Assembly (NCBI GenBank): GCA_018818785.1
Contig: JAHIRF010000002.1
Location: forward strand, 199,874-263,873
Origin: Thermoplasmatota archaeon
GTDB taxonomy: Archaea > Thermoplasmatota > Thermoplasmata > UBA10834
Reading direction: 5' to 3'
DNA: 64,000 bases
How positions within the stretch are numbered: the first letter of the stretch is position 1; every line of letters begins with the position of its first letter. The notes beneath the pieces were generated by a model, which saw nothing but the letters and a program-made list of their open reading frames with translations, was not told the origin of the DNA and did no database searches. Positions 26,840 to 34,767 of the stretch are shown here, piece after piece. A program made the translations under genes and the position numbers.

Positions 26840-27142
26840 CACGGTTTCAATGGCATACAGCCAGTCGGTCGATGATGACTTTTATAGATTGGAAGGAAAA
26901 GTATTTATCAAAGAGAGCATTAATAGTTCCGAAGAACAGCGTTCAAACCCGTTTGACATCATCACGCTTAACCAAACACATCTTACAGTGACGCTCATAC
27001 GCCTGGCTATAAGGCATAGGGTTCACAGTAGCCAGATGTTTGTCAAGCCTGCTGCGACCCCTGGACAAAGGGATGCTCGACAGCGGATGATAGACATAGC
27101 GGGGACCTGAGCTGTTTTTCGACACCTTAGGGGTGCACAGAC
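26840..27142 (+). promoter_or_regulatory. Promoter and long leader region of dnaG
   Basis: No gene is supported here. A TATA-like aaaagtatttatcaaa at about 26896-26911 predicts a start near 26929 and thus a leader of about 210 nt. The leader contains small hairpins (caaacccgtttg; a gcct/aggc pair near 27000). I see no known riboswitch or C/D-box RNA. Confidence 0.35.
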
Positions 27143-28435
27143 ATGGACATAGATCCAAGTACAACAAAATACCTGATTCAAGCGAAACTCTCGACAGATG
27201 GAATTGTGGAAAAACCCGATATCGTAGGCGCTATTTTCGGCCAGACGGAAGGACTGCTGGGCGACGAACTCGACCTCAGAGACCTGCAGAAGAGCGGCAG
27301 GATAGGAAGGATAGAGGTAGAGGTCAGCTCGAACAAGGGCAAGTCCGAAGGCATCGTTTATGTACCTTCCAGTCTCGACCAGGTCGAGACCGCCATACTT
27401 GCATCCGCCCTCGAGACCATCGACAGGGTCGGACCGTGCAAGGCCAGGATATCCATCGACAAGATCGAGGATGTAAGGATATCGAAGAGGAATAAGATCA
27501 TCGAGAGGGCGAAGGTGCTGCTCAACGAGCTCATGAAGACCTCGAAGACGAGCGGAGGAGACCTCACAGATTCGGTGCGACAGTCATTCCAGATGGAAGA
27601 GGTGCAACACTACGGGAAGGAGAGACTTCCCGCAGGGCCCAACATCGATGATTCTGACGCGATCATAGTCGTGGAGGGCAGGTCAGATGTTCTGAACATG
27701 CTCAAGTACGGCATCAAGAACGCGATAGCAGTCGAAGGGACGAATGTGCCCCAGGCGATCATCACTCTGGCAAAAGAGAAGGTCGTGACAGCTTTTGTCG
27801 ATGGAGACAGAGGCGGAGAACTCATCATAAGGGAGTTGCTAGAAGTTGCCGAAATCGACTTCGTCGCACGTGCTCCGAATGGACAGGAAGTCGAAGAGTT
27901 GACACAGAAGCAGATGGTCAAGTGCCTGAGGAACAAGGTTCCGGCCGACCAGTTTGCAGAAATGGTCAATCTCGGAGCTTCTTCCGGCAGAAATGGTGAA
28001 AAACAGGGCAGGTCCGAAGAAGGTCGTGGAGACCGCGGAAGAAGGGATGACGACCGTGACCGGAGGCGGGAACCGAGGGAATCACGCCAACCGAGACACG
28101 AGGACAGGCCGCCACCGCAACCACCGACCCCGAGGTTGTCCCCCGAACAGCTGAGGTTCAAGGACGTCCTCTCGGAGCTGAACAACAGCTCGAAGGCTAA
28201 GTTGCTCAACGAGAACGGCAATGTCTTGAAAGAAGTGCACGTGAGCAAGCTCGCCGAGACGCTCAAGGAATCCGGCACGGGCGTACGCGCAGTGGTGCTC
28301 GACGGCATAATAACCCAGCGAGTTCTGGACCTAGCCGTGGAAAAGAATATTTCATCAGTAGTTGGTGTCAAGGTGGGAAACGTAGCCAAGCTCCCCACGA
28401 ATGTGGAGATCCTCACGAAGGAGGATCTGAGCTAG
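27143..28435 (+). CDS. dnaG: Archaeal DnaG primase-like protein
   Basis: 430 aa. Archaeal DnaG is associated with the RNA exosome (Csl4/Rrp proteins) and has residual primase activity. The N-terminus MDIDPSTTKYLIQAKLS is the archaeal signature. The Toprim domain has DAIIVVEGRSDVLNMLKYG (Glu), FVDGDRGGELI (DxD) and TFVP-type motifs near residue 200. A long Arg/Asp/Pro-rich low-complexity linker (about 285-335) follows, then a C-terminal helical domain. No zinc-binding domain is present, as expected for archaeal DnaG. The next gene starts about 16 nt downstream. Confidence 0.95.
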   Translation: MDIDPSTTKYLIQAKLSTDGIVEKPDIVGAIFGQTEGLLGDELDLRDLQKSGRIGRIEVEVSSNKGKSEGIVYVPSSLDQVETAILASALETIDRVGPCKARISIDKIEDVRISKRNKIIERAKVLLNELMKTSKTSGGDLTDSVRQSFQMEEVQHYGKERLPAGPNIDDSDAIIVVEGRSDVLNMLKYGIKNAIAVEGTNVPQAIITLAKEKVVTAFVDGDRGGELIIRELLEVAEIDFVARAPNGQEVEELTQKQMVKCLRNKVPADQFAEMVNLGASSGRNGEKQGRSEEGRGDRGRRDDDRDRRREPRESRQPRHEDRPPPQPPTPRLSPEQLRFKDVLSELNNSSKAKLLNENGNVLKEVHVSKLAETLKESGTGVRAVVLDGIITQRVLDLAVEKNISSVVGVKVGNVAKLPTNVEILTKEDLS

Positions 28436-28451
28436 GACGCGGGAACTTCAC

Positions 28452-29987
28452 ATGATCGAAGAGGCTTCCGGTGGACATAAGGTCCTCACGTCGTTGGACG
28501 AGATAGAGACTTCAGAGGACATCAGGATAGCCTCTGATCCTCTCGAGAGGGTCATCGGACAGGAAGAAGCAGTCCGGCTTGCGAGGATAGCCGCCTCACA
28601 GATGAGGCACCTTCTGCTGGTGGGACCACCAGGCACAGGCAAATCGATGATAGCGCAGGCCTTGGCACTCCACCTGAGAAGGCCGACCGAAGAGATCAGG
28701 GTCGTCCACAACCCGGAGAACCCGGAGCGACCCCTGGTCGAGGTCAGGAATTCGGACGATGTAGAGAAGGAGTTGGAGTCCAAGGGTTACGCAGAGGGGG
28801 AGTACATAGACCCCAAGGAAGCGCCTGTGAACGTTGCTGAGAGACTAGGATACAGATGCACCAGCTGTGGAACCTATTCCTCCCCGAAGGAGAGTTTCTG
28901 CCCGAAATGTTCGCGAGCGAAGGTGGCACAACAGATACGTCCCACGTCGAACAACCCGTTCGGGGACATACTGGGCGGGCTCATGGAAGTCACCATGGGT
29001 CAGATGGCAGGGAGAGACAGGGTCACCACCACCAGGAAGAGGTTCGGAAAGGAAGAGGTGGTGGTGTTTGAACGTTCAGGCGATATGATCAAGGTTCTGG
29101 ATCAGCCGGCCCTCGAGAAACGGAGGGAGCTGGAGAAGGAGAGCCCCAGGAAGGTCATAGTGCCCATCGGGAGGAATCCGTTCGTCCTCGCAACAGGCGC
29201 AAGCGAGACCGAACTGCTAGGGGACGTCCGACACGACCCGTACGGTGGACACCCACAGCTCGGGACACAACCCTATGACAGGGTCGTCGCCGGAGACATA
29301 CACAATGCCCACCAAGGAGTGCTTTTCGTCGACGAATTGCCTCATCTAGGCCATCTTCAGAGATTCATATTGACGGCCATGCAGGAGAAGAGATTCCCCA
29401 TCGCCGGCAGGAACCCTCAGAGCGCCGGCGCAAGCGTCAGGGTCGATAGCGTACCCTGCGACTTCATCTTCGTCGGAGCGTGCAACATACAGGATCTCCC
29501 GCAGATAATGTCGCCGCTGAGGTCGAGAGTGAATGGTGGTGGATATGAGGTCCTCGTGGATACCACGATGCCTGATACGAACGAGAACTGCATGAGGCTC
29601 GCGCAGTTCGTGGCCCAGGAGATCGTCATGGATGGCAAGATACCGCACGCGTCCAGGGAGGCCATCCAGATGATAATCGAAGAGGCACGCAAGAGGGCCA
29701 AGCTGATGGACAACAAAGACAAAGCGCTGACATTGAGGCTCAGGGAACTCGGCGGGCTTATCCGAGCTGCTGGCGATGTTGCGATAGTAGAAGGAGCCGA
29801 ACTCATAGAGGCGAAACACATCAAGGAGGCTCTGAAACGCGCTCGCCCGGTCGAAGAGCAAATCAAGGAGAAGTACGGGAGCTTCCTCGGCGGAGTGGCC
29901 AAGGACATCAGCGGGTCCGAGAGGGATTCGTCACCTTATCATTACTGGAACCAGCATGTACACGACGACAAACAGGGATATCGCTGA
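28452..29987 (+). CDS. LonB-like AAA+ ATPase lacking the Lon protease domain
   Basis: 511 aa. Walker A GPPGTGKSM lies near residue 57, Walker B GVLFVDELPHL near 290 and sensor 1 FIFVGACN. The family signature YEVLVDTTMPDTNENCMRLAQFVAQEI is that of archaeal membrane LonB. Two things differ from LonB (about 620-660 aa). First, the segment between Walker A and B holds a zinc ribbon (CTSCGTYSSPKESFCPKC, about residues 137-155) and has no transmembrane helices. Second, the protein stops after the AAA+ lid (ALKRARPVEEQ) with no Ser-Lys protease domain. It lies 16 nt downstream of dnaG. Non-proteolytic unfoldase function is an inference. Confidence 0.85.
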   Translation: MIEEASGGHKVLTSLDEIETSEDIRIASDPLERVIGQEEAVRLARIAASQMRHLLLVGPPGTGKSMIAQALALHLRRPTEEIRVVHNPENPERPLVEVRNSDDVEKELESKGYAEGEYIDPKEAPVNVAERLGYRCTSCGTYSSPKESFCPKCSRAKVAQQIRPTSNNPFGDILGGLMEVTMGQMAGRDRVTTTRKRFGKEEVVVFERSGDMIKVLDQPALEKRRELEKESPRKVIVPIGRNPFVLATGASETELLGDVRHDPYGGHPQLGTQPYDRVVAGDIHNAHQGVLFVDELPHLGHLQRFILTAMQEKRFPIAGRNPQSAGASVRVDSVPCDFIFVGACNIQDLPQIMSPLRSRVNGGGYEVLVDTTMPDTNENCMRLAQFVAQEIVMDGKIPHASREAIQMIIEEARKRAKLMDNKDKALTLRLRELGGLIRAAGDVAIVEGAELIEAKHIKEALKRARPVEEQIKEKYGSFLGGVAKDISGSERDSSPYHYWNQHVHDDKQGYR

Positions 29988-30003
29988 CAGATGACCCTTA
30001 TGA

Positions 30004-30447
30004 TCAGCTCTGGAGCACCTTCATCATCTTGAAGGCGTCCTCGCCGTTCCTGTAGAACTTCTTGATATCGTCGAATACCGTGAAGCCGAGCTTCTCGTAG
30101 AAAGCCCTCGCACGAGCATTGCTCGTCCTGACCTCGAGGACGACGGAATCCAATCCCTTCCCGATGCATTGACGATAGAGCTCCTCCATCAGGGCCGACC
30201 CGATGAATTGTCCTCTGCATTCCGGTCTCACAGCCAGCATCAGGACCCGGGCTACTTTTGGACCGGACACCACCGCTGCGACGAATGCTACGATCCTGCC
30301 GTCCTTGAGAGCCACCTGGAAACCTTCGGGCCAGTGGTTATGTATGGTCAGATAGAGAGAGGTCTGGTATATCTCTCCCAAGGAATCCTTCACGACGTTG
30401 GTGATGGCATGGATATCCGCGGGAGAGAAATTTCTAACAACGAGCAT
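30004..30447 (-). CDS. rimI: GNAT acetyltransferase (RimI-like)
   Basis: Nearly 148 aa from the internal ATG at 30447. Single GNAT domain; the acetyl-CoA-binding signature is RPECRGQFIGSALM (R/Q-x-x-G-x-G/A) after the conserved beta-bulge strand VARVLMLAV. VLEVRTSNARARAFYEKLGFTVFDDIKKFY closely matches N-terminal acetyltransferase RimI/ArdA-type enzymes (E-V-R-x-S-N...A-x-x-F-Y). It probably acetylates protein N-termini. The gene is convergent with the LonB-like gene and upstream of the secreted phospholipase-D-fold protein. Confidence 0.9.
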   Translation of the reverse strand: MLVVRNFSPADIHAITNVVKDSLGEIYQTSLYLTIHNHWPEGFQVALKDGRIVAFVAAVVSGPKVARVLMLAVRPECRGQFIGSALMEELYRQCIGKGLDSVVLEVRTSNARARAFYEKLGFTVFDDIKKFYRNGEDAFKMMKVLQS

Positions 30448-30463
30448 AACCAACCGTCAAACC

Positions 30464-32632
30464 TCATGAACCGCCTTTTCCGAGATTAAGTTTGCGAATT
30501 GACAGTCGCCTGAGAACCAAGACGAGGGGGATGAGGGCAAGCGGCAGGACCCAGGTCGGAGGTCGTGCGCAAGGTGTCGTGATCGTGACTGCAAGGTCGT
30601 CCCCTGATCCGGGAACGCGCACGATCATCGTATCGCTGGCGTCATTACCCCAGGTATCCTCAACATGGACCGTCACAAGATGCTCCCCCGGCGCCGTGAC
30701 TGCAAAATCTGTGCGCGGGCCATACGAATCGGCCGATCCGTCCCCATTAAGATCCCACCATATCAGGACGATCGCCCTGTCATCACTTGATTCGCTGGCG
30801 TCCAGGGTCACAACATCGCCCTCCCTAGCATCGATATCCGCACCAGCGATGGCGATCGGAGGGATCTCATCAGGAAACCAATCCATGTCAAAGGCATCTG
30901 CGAAATAACTTGCCATCTCCTCGCTGTCCACGATTGCGGCGAGTTCCCGGTTCCGGGCGAATGACGAATAGACCCAGTTGTTGCTCGAGATGACAGCCGT
31001 TCGGTCGTCCAAGATGAGACCTTTGTTGTGTAGGATGGTGATCGGGCTTCGTTCATCCATAAGAAGGAACGAACCGTCCAGATCCTCAGATACGGCGATG
31101 CAGGAGAGGCCGGCGACTGTAGCATTGTTACGATCCAGGTTGAACCAGGACGAATCCAGTATGCCCCTGGATTGTCCGCCATTTCTCAAAGCATCGATTA
31201 TGGCCGTCAGCAGCGGGTTCGTTGTCGCCTCGCTTGACCATCTGGTGTTCCAGCAGATGTCCGACTGGAACTGTTCGAACATGATACGACGAGACGATTC
31301 GAGCAAAGGTACTAGGAACGGACTCTGAATTGACGCATCCGGCGAGACGTGGAGTCGGACGGTGCACGCTTGTGTCGAACGATATGGCCTGAGGGCGCCC
31401 GAGAGGTATACGGGTCTGGGCGGCTCGAATGCTCCTGCATCACTATCGAACCATCCGGTGGTGGTCCAAGCAATCACATCGTCCCGGGATCGCCTAGCAT
31501 CGTCATCGAACACATGTGCCAGGCATCCAGCTAACAGCTCACTCTCGATCCAGACGCCCCATCCCCTATTCCCATGAACTGGGTCTTCAGGAATACCGTC
31601 TGGGACGAAGTTCTCGGACATGACCAAGATGCTCACTTCGTCGATCACCATATATTTTGGATGCAACGGGCCGATATGCCTGACTATGTCGTCGTCCAGG
31701 TTGCCATAAATGCCCAGGACCGAGCAACCCGAGGTGGAAAGGAACGAAAGGCAGTCGATCTCTTCATCACAAATGCCTCCGGCAGGATTCAGGTCCACGA
31801 GTACCCTGACATCCACGCCGGACTTGCTGATACAGGCTAGAGCTTCGCAGAATGGAGCAGAATACAACTCATATGCACATACTCGGATAGTAGTCTTTGC
31901 TGATTGGACCGCTTCGAGGACGACCTCGAGGGAGCAATCAGGGCTGGCGAATGCCGTGATCCCCCCTGCCGGGATCATATCCGAAATAGAGTTGTGCTCG
32001 GTGTAGCCATACCTGTATTCCCTGAAAGACATCCAATCGGTGGAAACGTCAGAATCGACAGGGATGCCACCCATCAACACTCGCTTAGCGATCTCGCCTT
32101 GCCTAAGGGCAGGCATCGGACTCCCGAACCAGCCTTCTGGAATCCCAGAATCTCCATAGCACACGGAATCAACGACTCCACCTTCGGGTGACCGTAGGAC
32201 GAGGGAGTCGCCGATGTCCGCTAACCTGAACGAACCTGAGACGGTGACCAGATCATTCGTATTCCATCCTTGCACGGTAATCTCAGGAGGGACTCCAAAT
32301 GCGTCGAAGTATGAATCATAGTTGGATGATATGTGGACTTCATCGCCTGCGAGGATATGAACGAGCGTTGTGAAAAGCAACACGCCCTCACCGTCGGAGA
32401 GGGTCCAACACGATAGTATGACATCCTCCGAACCACGGTTCCATAGCACGATGTACTCATCATAATTGACACCGCATGGATAGAACTCCGAGATGATCAC
32501 TGGGGGCCCATCGACGGAGAGCGATGAATGGATGCTCACGGCACTCAGAGGAGATGGATGCGGAAGAATCATTCCCGGTACAAGGAGCAGTAGCAAGGCC
32601 AGTGATACCACAACTGGAAAGTCCCTCCGCAT
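30464..32632 (-). CDS. Secreted phospholipase-D-fold protein with lamin-tail and PKD domains
   Basis: 722 aa from ATG 32632 (MRRDFPVV); the ORF upstream overlaps TPI and is unlikely. It has an N-terminal signal/anchor helix, then a lamin-tail-like beta domain (VIISEFYPCGVNYDEYIVLWN), then two HKD half-sites: HPKYMVID near residue 324 and LHNKGLILDD near 534, each followed by SxN (SEN, SSNN). A PKD domain follows (LDASESSDDRAIVLIWWDLNGDG). A C-terminal helix with positive residues (LPLALIPLVLVLRRLSIRK) is a membrane anchor. It is therefore a cell-surface phosphodiesterase (nuclease or phospholipase). The gene is downstream of tpiA. Confidence 0.87.
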   Translation of the reverse strand: MRRDFPVVVSLALLLLLVPGMILPHPSPLSAVSIHSSLSVDGPPVIISEFYPCGVNYDEYIVLWNRGSEDVILSCWTLSDGEGVLLFTTLVHILAGDEVHISSNYDSYFDAFGVPPEITVQGWNTNDLVTVSGSFRLADIGDSLVLRSPEGGVVDSVCYGDSGIPEGWFGSPMPALRQGEIAKRVLMGGIPVDSDVSTDWMSFREYRYGYTEHNSISDMIPAGGITAFASPDCSLEVVLEAVQSAKTTIRVCAYELYSAPFCEALACISKSGVDVRVLVDLNPAGGICDEEIDCLSFLSTSGCSVLGIYGNLDDDIVRHIGPLHPKYMVIDEVSILVMSENFVPDGIPEDPVHGNRGWGVWIESELLAGCLAHVFDDDARRSRDDVIAWTTTGWFDSDAGAFEPPRPVYLSGALRPYRSTQACTVRLHVSPDASIQSPFLVPLLESSRRIMFEQFQSDICWNTRWSSEATTNPLLTAIIDALRNGGQSRGILDSSWFNLDRNNATVAGLSCIAVSEDLDGSFLLMDERSPITILHNKGLILDDRTAVISSNNWVYSSFARNRELAAIVDSEEMASYFADAFDMDWFPDEIPPIAIAGADIDAREGDVVTLDASESSDDRAIVLIWWDLNGDGSADSYGPRTDFAVTAPGEHLVTVHVEDTWGNDASDTMIVRVPGSGDDLAVTITTPCARPPTWVLPLALIPLVLVLRRLSIRKLNLGKGGS

Positions 32633-32687
32633 CGAAGGGGCTAGGGAATCCTCTAAGCATAATGAGGAATGACTACAGGTATGCTTC

Positions 32688-33368
32688 CTATCCGTCGAGG
32701 CCCGATACCAGATCGAGTAGGACGGCCATCTTGTCCTTCGCCTTGACGACCCCGCTCGCCAGAAGTACACCCTCGGCTCCCAGCTCTATCGCCTTTCGAA
32801 CATCCACACCATTCTTCACACCAGCACCACAGAGGACAGAGACCTCATCGCTCACGGATCGGATGGTCGTCACGGTGTCGCTCACGATCTTCGGGTTGGC
32901 CGTCGTGACTGAGATGTCACCTCCGATCAATTCAGGTGGTTCGATTGCGACATAATCTGGACCCATGGCGGCACATGCTCGGCTCACGCCGGTGTTGTTC
33001 GTGCAGACGATTGTGGAAAGACTGAGCTGGTGGGCTCGCTCAATGAGGTCGTGTATCTCGGCCACCTTGATCCTGTGCTCTGAGTGGTTGAGCAACGTGC
33101 CCCGAGCGCCCGATGCCTTGACATTCTCAAGGGTCACATATCCCGTGGTGCCTCCAGGCATCACATCGTCCACGTGTTGGGCGAAGACGGGAATGTCAAC
33201 GATCGATGCAATCCGCGAGATATCGGGCATGGGTGGCGCAACGACTATCGACGCGCCAGTCTCCTTGGCCACGTCATCGCAAATCTTAGCCAGCGATACA
33301 GCCTCGTCTCCGCTCGCTTCGACGTAGGTTTTGAAGTTCACGGCTATGATGAGACGTCTAGATGACAA
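32688..33368 (-). CDS. tpiA: Triosephosphate isomerase (archaeal type)
   Basis: Interconverts dihydroxyacetone phosphate and glyceraldehyde 3-phosphate. 226 aa is the short archaeal length. Catalytic residues: Lys in AVNFKTYVEA near residue 13, His in LLNHSEHRI near 95, and Glu in VAIEPPELIGG near 143; the phosphate-binding loop is near VLCGAGVKNG. It starts 13 nt after the stop of the FBP aldolase/phosphatase gene, so the two gluconeogenic genes form an operon. Confidence 0.97.
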   Translation of the reverse strand: MSSRRLIIAVNFKTYVEASGDEAVSLAKICDDVAKETGASIVVAPPMPDISRIASIVDIPVFAQHVDDVMPGGTTGYVTLENVKASGARGTLLNHSEHRIKVAEIHDLIERAHQLSLSTIVCTNNTGVSRACAAMGPDYVAIEPPELIGGDISVTTANPKIVSDTVTTIRSVSDEVSVLCGAGVKNGVDVRKAIELGAEGVLLASGVVKAKDKMAVLLDLVSGLDG

Positions 33369-33380
33369 GCAAATACCTCA

Positions 33381-34514
33381 TTAGAGGGGCTCCATCCGAG
33401 ACTCTATCTTCTTCAGCACATCGGGTCGTGTCGTGTACTCGAGCTCCTCAGGCGAGACTATTCCAGGCATGAACGGACCGTGGCCGCGCATATAGATGGA
33501 TATCTCCATCGCCTTGTTACGGACGGGGTCCCACTCCTTGCCCGCGAAGTAATCGAGAGGCTTGTGATTGCCGGGAGGAGAGTTCGGCGGCTCTATCCCC
33601 TGGATCTTGCCGTTGGATATCTGGAGGCCGAGCGAGCATACCCTTGGAGGGCCGTCATGGTAGGTGGGGTCGGACTCATCTACAGCGCAGGGGTACCATG
33701 CACCGTAGTGTGAACCCCTCATCCAACCGGATACCAGCTGCGGGAAGGCGAATGGCTGCAGCGCCTCTCCAACCGCAGGAAGCCCGGATTGGCATCGGAC
33801 CATCATGACGGGATCGTCCTTGCCGACATACTTTCCAGCGGATATGTTCAGCTTCTCCGTCGAGACGACGGCAGCTATGCCGATGTCCCTGTGGAGGACG
33901 CGTTTGACTGCGAATCGGGTCGTGTCACCTATCAGGGCGAGGATGTCGTACATCTCAGCGGGAGAACTCATGATGACCTTCTTATGGTCAATCACATCGA
34001 CCACCTCTATGTCGTAGCCGAGGTGCGCTCTCGGGTCGATCACCAATCCCGTCGTGGTGAACGGGTCCATGAATATCTTCGCAATAGGTAGAGAGTATGC
34101 AGCTGGCCCGCACTTGTCCGCCATGAATATGAGCATGGGCTCCGTCGGCCTTTCGACGAACTCCATCTCGGCGGCTCCGGGACCCTGGCCCCTGACGTTG
34201 CCGGAGAACGCATCGGACAGCAGGTCCTGGCCTGCTGCGTACAGATGCATCTTCTTCGCCTCCTGGGCCGCGTCCATGAATGCATTCCAGGCAATCTCGT
34301 GAACGCCCTTGTGGTTCTCCCCGTTCCTGTGGGTCATGAGGAGTTCCATATCATCGCCGCACCTTGTGACATAGTAATCCAACAGGAGGCCGTCCTTGAC
34401 GCCCTTGGACATCGCGAGCGAAGCGACTTCCATCATCTTCGGGTGGGGTCTCGAGTGTCCAGCTATCGATCCAACATCGGCCTTGATAAGCGAAACCGTG
34501 ATCTTCTCGGACAT
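33381..34514 (-). CDS. fbp: Fructose-1,6-bisphosphate aldolase/phosphatase (type V)
   Basis: Bifunctional gluconeogenic enzyme that forms and dephosphorylates fructose 1,6-bisphosphate. 377 aa from ATG 34514, with a ggagga ribosome site upstream. The signature MSEKITVSLIKADVGSIAGHS begins the protein. Metal/phosphate motifs include DDMELLMTHRNGEN, LLSDAFSGNVRGQGPG, FMADKCGPAAY, and the catalytic Lys and Tyr region FPQLVSGWMRGSHYGAWYP. Presence of this enzyme indicates active gluconeogenesis. tpiA follows in the same transcript. Confidence 0.97.
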   Translation of the reverse strand: MSEKITVSLIKADVGSIAGHSRPHPKMMEVASLAMSKGVKDGLLLDYYVTRCGDDMELLMTHRNGENHKGVHEIAWNAFMDAAQEAKKMHLYAAGQDLLSDAFSGNVRGQGPGAAEMEFVERPTEPMLIFMADKCGPAAYSLPIAKIFMDPFTTTGLVIDPRAHLGYDIEVVDVIDHKKVIMSSPAEMYDILALIGDTTRFAVKRVLHRDIGIAAVVSTEKLNISAGKYVGKDDPVMMVRCQSGLPAVGEALQPFAFPQLVSGWMRGSHYGAWYPCAVDESDPTYHDGPPRVCSLGLQISNGKIQGIEPPNSPPGNHKPLDYFAGKEWDPVRNKAMEISIYMRGHGPFMPGIVSPEELEYTTRPDVLKKIESRMEPL

Positions 34515-34767
34515 ATCTTCTTCCTCCGCACACAAATTCTGCTATTTAGCACAGATTCGGCCGATAAGAAGCTTGACATATATTAACCGTTTCCAAGCAT
34601 CACTCAGTTAAGAACCACATATGATGATTGCCGATTGGAGTCACCTCACCCAGCCAGTATCAGATTCCAAAGAGTATTGATTAATATCAAATAGCGCATA
34701 CTAGGAGTGACGATTCTATCGTCATGAGGTCGGTTCGAGAGCGACGGCGAACTGGAGGGAGACGTTC

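Noticed and set aside
26864-26900. C/D-box sRNA at gatgatgactttt
   Set aside because: A good C box is present but no D box (CTGA) at the expected distance.
26850-27110. 86-aa ORF before dnaG
   Set aside because: Lies over the predicted dnaG promoter and leader; no domain.
27610-28416. 268-aa minus ORF opposite dnaG
   Set aside because: Shadow of dnaG with Ser/Leu-rich sequence.
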